Shown piece after piece: positions 7,246 through 14,313 of a stretch of 15,842 nt of DNA (its first letter is position 1; each line of letters opens with the position of its first letter). The position numbers were made by a program, and so were the translations under genes. Origin of the DNA: Candidatus Shapirobacteria bacterium UBA4062 (GTDB lineage Bacteria > Patescibacteriota > Microgenomatia > UBA12405); NCBI GenBank assembly GCA_002382075.1, contig DFZG01000066.1, positions 766 through 16,607 on the forward strand, given 5' to 3'. The notes under the pieces were generated by a model. The model searched no databases, was not told where the DNA came from, and saw nothing but the letters and a program-made list of their open reading frames with translations.

Positions 7246-8963
7246 AGTTTTTTGAGTAATAAACCTAAAAGTGCCCCCCAGGCGACTAGAGATATGGTGT
7301 TAGCAATGTTTCGGGTTGGAGTGTTTTGAAGTTTGAGATAAAGCTGGTGATTACCGGCCGGTAAATTGACAGTGATTCGACCCAGTTCAGGTTCAATGTC
7401 ATATTTAATAGGTTGACCATTTTGGTAAAGAGTAAACCCAGGGTAGGCAAGATTTGCCAGGGTTAAGGTTGAATCTTGGGTAAGCTTTATATTAAAAAAC
7501 AGCCAATCAGTACCTCTTTTTTGGCCGGTGAGTTCATATTCTGACTTAGGTTTGATATCGTCAATAAATTCTTTGGCAGCAGATTGGGGGGCAACTCTGG
7601 CGGTTTTAGGAAGATAGTCATAAATGCCGGAGGTGACTTGATAAACCCATGACTGACCGGAAAGTTTTTGTTCGTCGGTAATTGGACCGGAAGTAAGGGG
7701 TATAAAGTAGTTTTTATTAACGATGATTAAACCAAGAATGACAGCGGTAATTAAACCATTTTTAATTTTGGGTGATTTTATAAAATAGGAAAGAGTGGCG
7801 GGGAGGGCAGCAACTGATAGCGAAAATAGAAAAGCGGAATGATTTAAAAAACGCCAAGGGAATTGGATTTTTTGAATAATGGGCAACATTGACCAGATAA
7901 AAGCCGATCTTTCGTGAGTCATAAAGGCAGCAAATAGGGCCATTAAGCCGATGAAGATAGGTAGAATTAAATTTAATTTAATTTTTTTTGTTTTTAATAA
8001 TTTAAAAGAGCTTAGGACTAAGATGACCAAGGGAATTAGCCAATGAAGGTAACCGACCATGAAAGACATGTTGTCCTCTTGTCCCCAAACGGAGGCACCG
8101 TCTCCCCAGAAGCTACTAATAAATAATTGGTAAAGGCTAGTGAAATGAACTGACCAGTGATAATAATTGGAAAACATAGATTCGATTTGAACATATTTTG
8201 TTTCCAATAGGACAGGAATAGTGTAAAAGGAGGTTAAAGCAACGGCTAATAATCCTGATAAAATTATTTGGATTAATGGTTTTTTGTTTTGCCAAATAAG
8301 GTTTAAATTAATTTTTTTGAAGGTTGATAGGTACCAAAATAATACCCAGGCAGCAAAGATAGGTAAAAAGGTTAGGGCCATGGGATTATGAGAGAGCAAT
8401 AAGCCGGCTAAACTTAGGGATAATAAGACTAGATGTTTATGGCGCTTTTCTAGAATTAAACGACGAGAGAAATAGAGAATTAGAGGGAAAAATACGGCCG
8501 CCCAAGCTTCGTTCATGGCTCCGCGAACATAAATATTTAGGGCATGATAAGGTGCGTATGAATAAAATAGGGCAGATAATAAGCCACCAAGCTTGCCAAA
8601 GATAGAGGAAGCGAGAATATACATAAAAACAGCGGCTAATATGGTTTGGGTGATGGCGGTTAGTTTGATGGTGGTAATAAAGTCGAATGATAGAAATCTA
8701 AAAAACTGGCCGACAATATAGGGCATAGGTGGGTAAAAGTTAAAAAGTGGGTAGCCGTAGCCATAACCTGGGTCAGGCGACCAACGACAGGGAATTTGGC
8801 CATCAAGTAAGCACTTTTCAAAGGAAAGTTGACGAATTGGTTGCATATCGTCGTGCATATTCCAATACATACCAGGTTTGAGTAAAAAGGAAAAAGTGGG
8901 AATAATAAGGACAATAAGAAGAATTAAGACTAAGTTATTTTTAATTAAGTTTTTGATAGCCAT
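7221..8963 (-). CDS. PTPS-related membrane protein (GT-C-like, 6-pyruvoyl-tetrahydropterin synthase-related domain family)
   Basis: This 580-residue protein has about 11 hydrophobic segments and a C-terminal extracytoplasmic domain closed by a final helix and a positive tail (KKLWIKKKLI). The loop after helix 1 carries MHDDM (Asp38, Asp39), then GYGYGYPLFNFYPPMPY (66-82). VRGAMNEAWAAVFFPL (146-161) and SHNPMAL (191-197) follow. This combination is the signature I know for the PTPS_related membrane family, whose name is historical and does not imply pterin chemistry. The acidic pair in the first outer loop suggests a GT-C type glycosyltransferase. The last about 120 residues look like a beta-rich domain (LANLAYPGFTLYQNGQPI), common in this family. 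The start at 8963 is four bases after the upstream stop, with no Shine-Dalgarno. Substrate is unknown. Confidence 0.85.
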   Translation of the reverse strand: MAIKNLIKNNLVLILLIVLIIPTFSFLLKPGMYWNMHDDMQPIRQLSFEKCLLDGQIPCRWSPDPGYGYGYPLFNFYPPMPYIVGQFFRFLSFDFITTIKLTAITQTILAAVFMYILASSIFGKLGGLLSALFYSYAPYHALNIYVRGAMNEAWAAVFFPLILYFSRRLILEKRHKHLVLLSLSLAGLLLSHNPMALTFLPIFAAWVLFWYLSTFKKINLNLIWQNKKPLIQIILSGLLAVALTSFYTIPVLLETKYVQIESMFSNYYHWSVHFTSLYQLFISSFWGDGASVWGQEDNMSFMVGYLHWLIPLVILVLSSFKLLKTKKIKLNLILPIFIGLMALFAAFMTHERSAFIWSMLPIIQKIQFPWRFLNHSAFLFSLSVAALPATLSYFIKSPKIKNGLITAVILGLIIVNKNYFIPLTSGPITDEQKLSGQSWVYQVTSGIYDYLPKTARVAPQSAAKEFIDDIKPKSEYELTGQKRGTDWLFFNIKLTQDSTLTLANLAYPGFTLYQNGQPIKYDIEPELGRITVNLPAGNHQLYLKLQNTPTRNIANTISLVAWGALLGLLLKKLWIKKKLI

Positions 8964-8967
8964 ATTA

Positions 8968-10524
8968 TTAGATTAACCGATAGAGAATCAAATTATCACC
9001 GGCTGGTTTAGGATGTATTTGGATTTCTTTTAATTTTTTAATTTCGTCTGGCAGTAATTTATTACGACTCTGATTTATAAGTAAATATACTTCGTCGCCA
9101 TATTGGTGGGCATCAATTAATTTTTCCGGAATAGTGGTAAAGTCGAGACCGACTCCGAAGACAGTTAACTGGGGAACTTGATTGGTATAAATTTGAAGAC
9201 CGTCGGGGAGGGTGCCAAAATAACCTTCGGTACCAACAATAACATTTACAAAACTGCTTCGATCAATGAGATACTCTGAAACTGACTTTATACCCCAACC
9301 GGATGTCCAGTCTTGAATATAACCGGCTTCGGTGGGTGGTAAGGTGACTGATTCGGGTTTGGTACTAATTTGATGAATAAAAATAAAGCTGGGAATCTGG
9401 AGAAGAATTATTAAGGCAATTAATATAGGTTTTTTGGTTGATTTTTGAAAAAAATAGTAAAAAACGGAGGAGAAAATAATTAGCAAAGAAGGTAGAGAAA
9501 ATAAAATATAGCGGGCAGTAAAGGTTTTAACAAAGGTAATGGTAACTAATAGGGGCGAAATAAACCAGACTATTAACAGGAATAGTGGATTTAGGAGGAA
9601 AAATTGTTTTTTTGATTTTAATATATAAAAAATTAAAGCAATTAAAGGCAGAATAACAATGGCCCAATTTAGGTAGGTTGACCAAATTTTGAGAACGGCT
9701 AAAAAGTGAGATTTAAGAGGATCAAAAGGGTGACTTAGAATATCGGATAGACCCCAAACATAGTCTTGGTTTCTGAGAGCGATTTGGTGAAATTGAGGAC
9801 CAAGTCGAAGAATATTATAGATAACAAAGGCGATGGTAGCCGAGATGGCTGAGTAAAAAAGATTGAATTTATTTTTAAAGGTATTTATTAAAAGCCAAAC
9901 TGAGGAAATTACCACAAAATATAGGGCGGGAGATTTGGTTAGCCAGGCGAGACCGAGAAAAGAACCTAATAAGATTGATAAATCGAGTCGGGGATATTTA
10001 GTGATAAGAATTAAAAAGAAGAGAGAGAAACTGATTAGAGTTGAGAGTAAGGAATCGGGAAGGGCAAGACGGTCAAAAAAGAATGAATAGGGAGTAAATA
10101 TATAAATTAAGGAAATAAAAAGACAATATTTATAATTATTTGTTATTGACTGGGCAATAAATTCAAGAGGATTTAATATTTTTGATCTGAAATTTATTAA
10201 GATGGCCAAGGTTAGAGAAATGGCGATTAGGGTGAAATAGCCCGAAATTACAGATAATAGGCGTGAGGCGATTAGGGGATCATTTATAAATTTAAAAAAG
10301 GTAACGGTAATCCACATGAATAGAGGCTGTTTGCCATCAGAGAGAGGCACAAAGCGAAGTGAATCAACACTTTTGATAATTTGAGACCAACGGATATAGA
10401 TGGCTTCATCACCAAAAACGGGAATGGCGGTCAGATTTTGTAATCTGCTGACAAAATAGAGGAGGGTGATAAATACAGAAGCCAATATAATGGGGACAAA
10501 ACGGCTTATTTTATTTTTGGTCAT
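8968..10524 (-). CDS. PMT/ArnT-like GT-C glycosyltransferase (GDE motif)
   Basis: This 518-residue protein has about 11 membrane segments. After the first helix, the outer loop reads IPVFGDEAIYIRW (34-46); Asp39-Glu40 is the acidic motif of the dolichyl-phosphate-mannose mannosyltransferase / ArnT family (PMT, PMT_2). SDGKQPLFMW (62-71) matches the family's conserved D-G-K-x-P-L stretch, and FTPYSFFFDRLALPDSLLS corresponds to the next lumenal motif. These enzymes take a sugar from a polyprenyl-phosphate donor and place it on protein or lipid glycan outside the membrane. Two GT2 genes upstream in the operon encode candidate donor synthases. The C-terminal about 130 residues are extracytoplasmic. 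The ATG at 10524 overlaps the ALG5-like gene by 14 bases and has AAAGG 5 bases upstream. Donor sugar and acceptor are not predictable. Confidence 0.88.
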   Translation of the reverse strand: MTKNKISRFVPIILASVFITLLYFVSRLQNLTAIPVFGDEAIYIRWSQIIKSVDSLRFVPLSDGKQPLFMWITVTFFKFINDPLIASRLLSVISGYFTLIAISLTLAILINFRSKILNPLEFIAQSITNNYKYCLFISLIYIFTPYSFFFDRLALPDSLLSTLISFSLFFLILITKYPRLDLSILLGSFLGLAWLTKSPALYFVVISSVWLLINTFKNKFNLFYSAISATIAFVIYNILRLGPQFHQIALRNQDYVWGLSDILSHPFDPLKSHFLAVLKIWSTYLNWAIVILPLIALIFYILKSKKQFFLLNPLFLLIVWFISPLLVTITFVKTFTARYILFSLPSLLIIFSSVFYYFFQKSTKKPILIALIILLQIPSFIFIHQISTKPESVTLPPTEAGYIQDWTSGWGIKSVSEYLIDRSSFVNVIVGTEGYFGTLPDGLQIYTNQVPQLTVFGVGLDFTTIPEKLIDAHQYGDEVYLLINQSRNKLLPDEIKKLKEIQIHPKPAGDNLILYRLI

Positions 10525-11290
10525 AAACGCCTTTAAAGTTGTTTTTGAGAACCCGAATGATTTCTTTTATCATTTGAATCGATTCTTTTTTGTAGCGGGC
10601 ATTTAGGTCGCCTTTGGTGGTGGAAGTATCTTCGTTTTTCCATTCAACTTTAACTTCTTTGATGGTATAACCCATTTTTTGGCAGATAAAGAGGAGTTCA
10701 ACGTCGTAGGCGGAAACGCGCCAACCTTTTTGGGGACTTTTGTCTTTAAAAAATTGAAGTTGGGGAAAAACTTTTTTGGCAACTTCGGTCTTCATGGATT
10801 TAAAACCACATTGAGTATCGGTAATTTTGGGAAGAAGAACCAGTCGACGACTAAAAAGAAATACTTTTGAACCAATTAAGCGAAGTAAGCCCGTGCCGTC
10901 ACGCTCAGACCCCCGGGAACCGATGACGACATCGTAATTTTTCTGGTAATTGGGTAATATTTTTTGGATTTCTTGTATAGGTGTTGATTGATCCATGTCA
11001 GTAAATAGAACAATAGGGTATTTGGCGGCTTGAATTCCACCCCAGACGGCTGAAGGTTTGCCACCATGAGGTAAATCAAGATACGAAAATCTCGGATGAG
11101 TTTGAGTGTATTTTTTGATAAATTCAAGGCTATTGTCGGTTGATTCGTCGTTGGCGATAATGACTTCCCATTCGTATGACTGTTTTTGGAGAAATTCGTT
11201 TACCTGGTCTAAGACTCCCCTTTTAAGGTTTGCTTCTTCGTTGTAGCAAGGGATAACTATGGAGAGTGAGTTCATGATTTGATTATACAT
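10511..11290 (-). CDS. ALG5-like polyprenyl-phosphate glycosyltransferase (GT2)
   Basis: This 259-residue GT2 has SIVIPCYNEEANL (10-22), IIANDESTDNS (44-54; ANDES replaces the common VDDGS), LPHGGKPSAVWGGIQAA (73-89), FTDMDQSTP (96-104; DXD-type metal site), VIGSRGSERDGT (122-133), TDTQCGFKSM (157-166) and AYDVELLFICQ (194-204). HGGKxxAVxxG with TDTQCGFK and YDVELL is the pattern of dolichyl-phosphate beta-glucosyltransferase (ALG5) and its bacterial relatives, so it likely makes a polyprenyl-phosphate hexose for the membrane GT-C enzymes; glucose is a guess by family. There is no C-terminal membrane domain, so it is soluble or peripheral. The start at 11290 has AGGA five bases upstream and follows the upstream stop by one base; the alternative ATG at 11275 has no such site. 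Confidence 0.9.
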   Translation of the reverse strand: MYNQIMNSLSIVIPCYNEEANLKRGVLDQVNEFLQKQSYEWEVIIANDESTDNSLEFIKKYTQTHPRFSYLDLPHGGKPSAVWGGIQAAKYPIVLFTDMDQSTPIQEIQKILPNYQKNYDVVIGSRGSERDGTGLLRLIGSKVFLFSRRLVLLPKITDTQCGFKSMKTEVAKKVFPQLQFFKDKSPQKGWRVSAYDVELLFICQKMGYTIKEVKVEWKNEDTSTTKGDLNARYKKESIQMIKEIIRVLKNNFKGVYDQK

Positions 11291-11291
11291 T

Positions 11292-12827
11292 TTAATCCTG
11301 AGTATGCACCAGTTTGTAGATTTTTAGACCATTAATTTCCCACTCCGAGTCGATTTTAGCCCAGCCAAAGGCGGCGATAGCCCATTCGGGATGATTGATA
11401 GGTTGACAATCGATATCAGGATGAGGTTCACAGACAACAAATAGTTGATTGGTAAGTTTTTCGCGAATTTCGTAGAGTGGTGAATCATTTTTGTAAAAGA
11501 AGTATTTATAACCTGGGTCGTAATTTTGTTTGGCAAGTAGAGCAAAATTAAAGTCCTGATTGTCGGAAGAATCGATAATGGATTGAGTAATTTGGCGAGT
11601 AGTTTGGAGTTGCCTATTAGGCGGATAACGGAGAGGGTTTTGTAGAGCCGAAAGCAAAGTAAGGGAAATAATAATAAAGAAAGCGATGATTTTGCCTAAT
11701 ATGCCGTATTTATAGATAGTTGATATAGTTATACTCAAAAGAATAAAAACGGCGGGGAAAACAAAGGCAAAATAATGATCGTAAACATGTTGTTTGTAAA
11801 GCCCGAGTCCAATAATGGCAATGGCGTACCATGACAAGAGGAGTAAGTAGCCGATAAAACTCCTAGTAATTTTAATAGTTCTTTTTTGATTGATGGTGGG
11901 GGCGAGTAGGCGGAAAAAAGTAAATAATAGTAATAGAGCAAAAGCAATGGAAGCGTAAGGAGCGACTTGGGTATTTTTGCCAAAAATCAGACGGGTATTA
12001 ATTTGGTCAAAAAGCGGAAAGGCAAGTGGGAGGGCTTTGTATGGTTTGATGGAGACAGTGGTTTCTCTCTGGGTAAAAAAGGTAACAAGGGCGTTGACGT
12101 TTTGACCGTTATGTTTAATATCAAATAGTACTTGAGGAGTTAGGGACAAAATGAAAATTATTATGGCAATAATTGTGGGCTTAACAAGTTTTTTGAGAGT
12201 TTTTTTGTTGTTTCTATTATTTACAATAAAGATGAAATAACAGAGAGCGATGATGGGAATTAGGGCGAAGGCTAAATAGTGGGAATTTAGGGTCATAATA
12301 AAGGAGGCAGAAGCAAGTATTAGATAGTTGAAACGTTTATTAAAAAAGGCATGATAGAGTGAATAGACCAAGAGAAGAGAGAAAAATGGCATGACATTGG
12401 GATTCCATATGAAATTACTATATTTAATAACTACCGGAGAGATGGCATAGAAAAAGGCGGCTAAATAAGCTGAAAAGGGATTTTTAAAAAGGGTTAAAGC
12501 GAAACGATAGATTAGGTAGACGGTGGCGACAGAAAGTAAAGCAATAAACACAGCCGGACCGACAGGTGAAAAGTTGGCAAATAAAAGTGAAGGAGCGATA
12601 AAATAATAAAACCAGGGGCCAAGATACATGTTGCCAATACTGGTTTGAGGACCGATAAAAAATAAATTGCCGTTTTTGAGAAAATCTCGGATAATGACAA
12701 CGTCGCGACCCTGATCTCCTAAAAATTCCATGTATTCAGAAATCCGAAAAAGTCGGAGAAAAGAGGCTAAAAGTAGGATTATGATGATTGGCCAATTATG
12801 ACGAAGGAAAGAAACAATTTTTGCCAT
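11292..12827 (-). CDS. PMT-like GT-C glycosyltransferase (GDQGRD motif)
   Basis: This 511-residue protein has about 11 membrane segments. The first outer loop carries MEFLGDQGRDVVIIRDFL (33-50), with Asp38 and Asp42 at the GT-C acidic position. It continues with FIGPQTSIGNMYLGPWFYYF and, later, SPVVIKYSNFIWNPNVMPFF and LNSHYLAFAL. These stretches are typical of a PMT/glycosyltransferase-39-like family that I associate with Microgenomates-type genomes. It probably transfers a sugar from polyprenyl phosphate onto an exported acceptor. The C-terminal about 110 residues are extracytoplasmic and may bind the acceptor. Its ATG directly abuts the stop of the preceding synthase (TAAATG at 12825-12830), with no Shine-Dalgarno, so coupled translation is likely. 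The pairing with that synthase suggests donor maker and donor user. Confidence 0.86.
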   Translation of the reverse strand: MAKIVSFLRHNWPIIIILLLASFLRLFRISEYMEFLGDQGRDVVIIRDFLKNGNLFFIGPQTSIGNMYLGPWFYYFIAPSLLFANFSPVGPAVFIALLSVATVYLIYRFALTLFKNPFSAYLAAFFYAISPVVIKYSNFIWNPNVMPFFSLLLVYSLYHAFFNKRFNYLILASASFIMTLNSHYLAFALIPIIALCYFIFIVNNRNNKKTLKKLVKPTIIAIIIFILSLTPQVLFDIKHNGQNVNALVTFFTQRETTVSIKPYKALPLAFPLFDQINTRLIFGKNTQVAPYASIAFALLLLFTFFRLLAPTINQKRTIKITRSFIGYLLLLSWYAIAIIGLGLYKQHVYDHYFAFVFPAVFILLSITISTIYKYGILGKIIAFFIIISLTLLSALQNPLRYPPNRQLQTTRQITQSIIDSSDNQDFNFALLAKQNYDPGYKYFFYKNDSPLYEIREKLTNQLFVVCEPHPDIDCQPINHPEWAIAAFGWAKIDSEWEINGLKIYKLVHTQD

Positions 12828-13553
12828 TTAATTTTTGGGCTTGATTTTAAATCTTAGTCTAATCAGATCTTTTAAACCGGAAAGGATAACATTGAGCTTG
12901 GCGCCGGTAGCTTCACCTTCTAAACGGGAAAAATGATGAACTCCGGTTTCGACAATTTTGAAGCCGGCCATTTTGGATTTAATCAAAAATTCGGAACTAA
13001 TGAAAGGGCCACGTTCAGATTCTAAACGAGGAATAGTATCTATAACTTTTTTGTTGACTAATTTAAAACCACAGTCGATATCTTTGACTTTAAGGCCGAA
13101 AAGAAGCCAGACAACAAATTGCCAGACTTTTGATCCCCAAATTCGATAAAAAGGAACCTTTCTACCTAAATAGTAGCCTATAACCATGTCAGCTTTGGTT
13201 TTTTTTTGGGTGGCAAACAACTGATAGATATCATTAAAGTCGAATTGGCCATCAGCATCGGTAAAAGTGATCCATTGGTACTGAGCAGTATAAAAACCGC
13301 TTTTAAAGGCGGCACCGTAACCGCGATTGGGGTTATGGGTAACGATTTTAACTTGTTGAGGATACTGTTTTTGGATGCTTTTGGCAACTTGAGATGTTTT
13401 ATCCTTTGAGCCGTCGTCGACTATAATTACTTCCCATTTTTGGGCAATTTTTTTGATAATAGGCAAGGCCTTGTTAAAAGTTGAAAGAAGATTTTTTTCT
13501 TCGTTGTAGCAAGGGAAAAAAACAGACAGTTGAGTAGTTAGGTATTGGCTCAT
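12828..13553 (-). CDS. DPM1-like polyprenyl-phosphate sugar synthase (GT2)
   Basis: This 241-residue GT2 is the first gene of the operon. Motifs in order: LSVFFPCYNEEKNL (9-22), IIVDDGSKDKT (43-53), NRGYGAAFKSGF (76-87), FTDADGQFDFNDI (97-109; DAD metal site), VIGYYLGRK (124-132), DIDCGFKLV (158-166), and HHFSRLEGEATG (206-217). This is the compact, soluble form of dolichol-phosphate mannose/glucose synthase seen in bacteria, without the C-terminal GtrB-type membrane helices except a possible short hydrophobic patch (WQFVVWLLFGL, 144-154). It likely transfers a hexose from a nucleotide donor to polyprenyl phosphate. The ATG at 13553 sits 7 bases after a TATACT box and has no Shine-Dalgarno, so its mRNA is probably leaderless. 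A run of nine A in the coding strand (13199-13207) falls in the codons for residues about 116-118. Confidence 0.92.
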   Translation of the reverse strand: MSQYLTTQLSVFFPCYNEEKNLLSTFNKALPIIKKIAQKWEVIIVDDGSKDKTSQVAKSIQKQYPQQVKIVTHNPNRGYGAAFKSGFYTAQYQWITFTDADGQFDFNDIYQLFATQKKTKADMVIGYYLGRKVPFYRIWGSKVWQFVVWLLFGLKVKDIDCGFKLVNKKVIDTIPRLESERGPFISSEFLIKSKMAGFKIVETGVHHFSRLEGEATGAKLNVILSGLKDLIRLRFKIKPKN

Positions 13554-13560
13554 ACGTAAG

Positions 13561-13590
13561 AGTATAACAACTAGCCAGTTTATTTTCCAA
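13561..13590 (-). promoter_or_regulatory. Promoter of the glycan operon (extended -10, leaderless)
   Basis: On the minus strand TTGGAA (13585-13590) is followed after 18 bases by TATACT (13561-13566). TG plus one base precedes the -10, making an extended -10 element that would compensate for the weak -35. The -10 ends 7 bases before the ATG at 13553, so transcription would begin at or within about 2 bases of the start codon. It is the only promoter-like sequence I can support for the operon that runs to the left edge. Confidence 0.6.
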
Positions 13591-13601
13591 ATTAAGACTA
13601 A

Positions 13602-13630
13602 TTGACATGTAGAATATTCTGAGATATACT
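13602..13630 (+). promoter_or_regulatory. Strong sigma70-type promoter for the DUF11-like gene
   Basis: TTGACA (13602-13607) is a perfect -35 box, spaced 17 bases from TATACT (13625-13630), one mismatch from the -10 consensus. Transcription should start near 13637, giving a leader of about 23 bases to the ATG at 13660. The leader shows no Shine-Dalgarno. This is the best promoter in the window and lies back to back with the glycan operon promoter. Confidence 0.75.
13611..13620. promoter_or_regulatory. 10-bp palindrome between -35 and -10 (possible operator)
   Basis: AGAATATTCT is a perfect 10-bp palindrome located inside the spacer of the plus-strand promoter and about 20 bases upstream of the minus-strand -35. 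A repressor bound here would block the plus-strand promoter. The symmetry does not extend further, and AT-rich palindromes of this size also occur by chance. Confidence 0.3.
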
Positions 13631-13659
13631 ATCCTGTAGTTATTACTATTGACTTATTT

Positions 13660-14256
13660 ATGAAATATTTAGCTTTAAGTGTTTTATCGACTTTGTTTTT
13701 GCTGCTTTCTAGTGGCAGGCCGGTCATGGCTCAATATTATCAACCCAACGAAGATAAAAAAGAAATTGTAATTGATAAATTGATTAAATTTAGTGAAAGT
13801 TATATTGATAATGTTTCGGCCAGTCAAAAAGTATTTGTGAATGGAGAGATGGTTGATTTTAAGATTAAGATTTATAACAGTGGCAATATTGATCTTTATG
13901 ATATTGCGGTAGAGGATAAATTACCTAAATATTTGGCCGTTTTAATTCACCCGGGTACATATGACAAAGCCAATTCGAAAATTAATTGGAGTATTGATAA
14001 ATTGGTAGCTGGCGAAACCAGAGAATATTTTGTTAAATCCAGAATTAGTAACTATGATTTAGTGTCGCAATTAGATCAAATTAACTTTGTGGACGCTAAA
14101 AATGATTCTGTTTATGATAGTGATAAAGCTTCTTATGTGATTGGTGGTAAGCAAATGCCAGTTACCGGAAGTTTTAGTTTACTTTTGGGAAGTGTTTTAA
14201 GCTTGACCATGCTTGGTGGTGGAATCGGAATTCGCAAATATTCCCGAGGATACTAA
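13660..14256 (+). CDS. Secreted DUF11-like protein with MPVTG sortase-type C-terminal anchor
   Basis: This 198-residue protein starts with a signal peptide (residues 1-24; hydrophobic core, cleavage likely after PVMA before QYY). A single domain follows at about 45-160 that looks like DUF11 / conserved-repeat Ig-like modules: GEMVDFKIKIYNSGNIDLYD (62-81), then EDKLPKYL and INWSIDKLVAGETREYF (108-124). The C-terminus has MPVTG (166-170), a hydrophobic stretch of about 20 residues and a basic tail RKYSRGY. This is the layout of a cell-wall sorting signal with Met in place of Leu in LPXTG. It is therefore probably a small surface protein, either cleaved and anchored by sortase or simply held by its C-terminal helix. 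It is transcribed divergently from the glycan operon and convergently with the M23 peptidase gene. Specific function is unknown; it could be an acceptor of the adjacent glycan machinery. Confidence 0.85.
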   Translation: MKYLALSVLSTLFLLLSSGRPVMAQYYQPNEDKKEIVIDKLIKFSESYIDNVSASQKVFVNGEMVDFKIKIYNSGNIDLYDIAVEDKLPKYLAVLIHPGTYDKANSKINWSIDKLVAGETREYFVKSRISNYDLVSQLDQINFVDAKNDSVYDSDKASYVIGGKQMPVTGSFSLLLGSVLSLTMLGGGIGIRKYSRGY

Positions 14257-14284
14257 ACTAGATAAGTAGATAAATAGTTTAGTA
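14251..14284. terminator. AT-rich inverted repeat, possible weak bidirectional terminator
   Basis: TACTAAACTA (14251-14260) and TAGTTTAGTA (14275-14284) are perfectly complementary over 10 bases around a 14-base loop. The left arm includes the stop codon of the DUF11-like gene, and the element lies between two convergent genes. Only two of the ten pairs are G-C and no T-run follows on either strand, so it is not a standard intrinsic terminator. Confidence 0.3.
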
Positions 14285-14313
14285 GATAATTAGAAAATAG
14301 ATAAATAGTTATT
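14259..14313. repeat. Degenerate 8-bp tandem repeat (consensus TAGATAAN) between convergent genes
   Basis: Reading the plus strand, the stretch divides into seven units: TAGATAAG, TAGATAAA, TAGTTTAG, TAGATAAT, TAGAAAA (one base short), TAGATAAA, TAGTTATT. The 13-mer TAGATAAATAGTT occurs exactly twice (14267-14279 and 14298-14310). Because the unit is 8 bases and each begins with TAG, stop codons appear in all plus-strand frames. It fills essentially the whole spacer and runs into the stop codon of the peptidase gene. Confidence 0.75.

Noticed and set aside
8660..8914. Minus-strand out-of-frame open frame inside the PTPS-related gene, and similar frames elsewhere (5469-5702, 11324-11545, 11735-11983, 13178-13387, 15491-15688).
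   Set aside because: These are alternative-frame shadows of strong genes, with no family motifs and no initiation signals.
7221..8963. A role in pterin synthesis suggested by the family name.
   Set aside because: The protein is a polytopic membrane protein without the soluble PTPS zinc-site fold; context and motifs fit a GT-C-like enzyme.
9863..10090. Plus-strand open frame of 75 codons inside the PMT-like gene.
   Set aside because: It is antisense to a well-supported membrane enzyme, is unusually rich in Lys/Arg/Glu because it mirrors hydrophobic codons, and has no ribosome binding site or promoter.
14259..14313. Repeats at the convergent junction as a CRISPR-like or mobile-element end.
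   Set aside because: The unit is 8 bases with no spacers, there are no cas or transposase genes, and no target duplications are visible; it is a simple tandem repeat.
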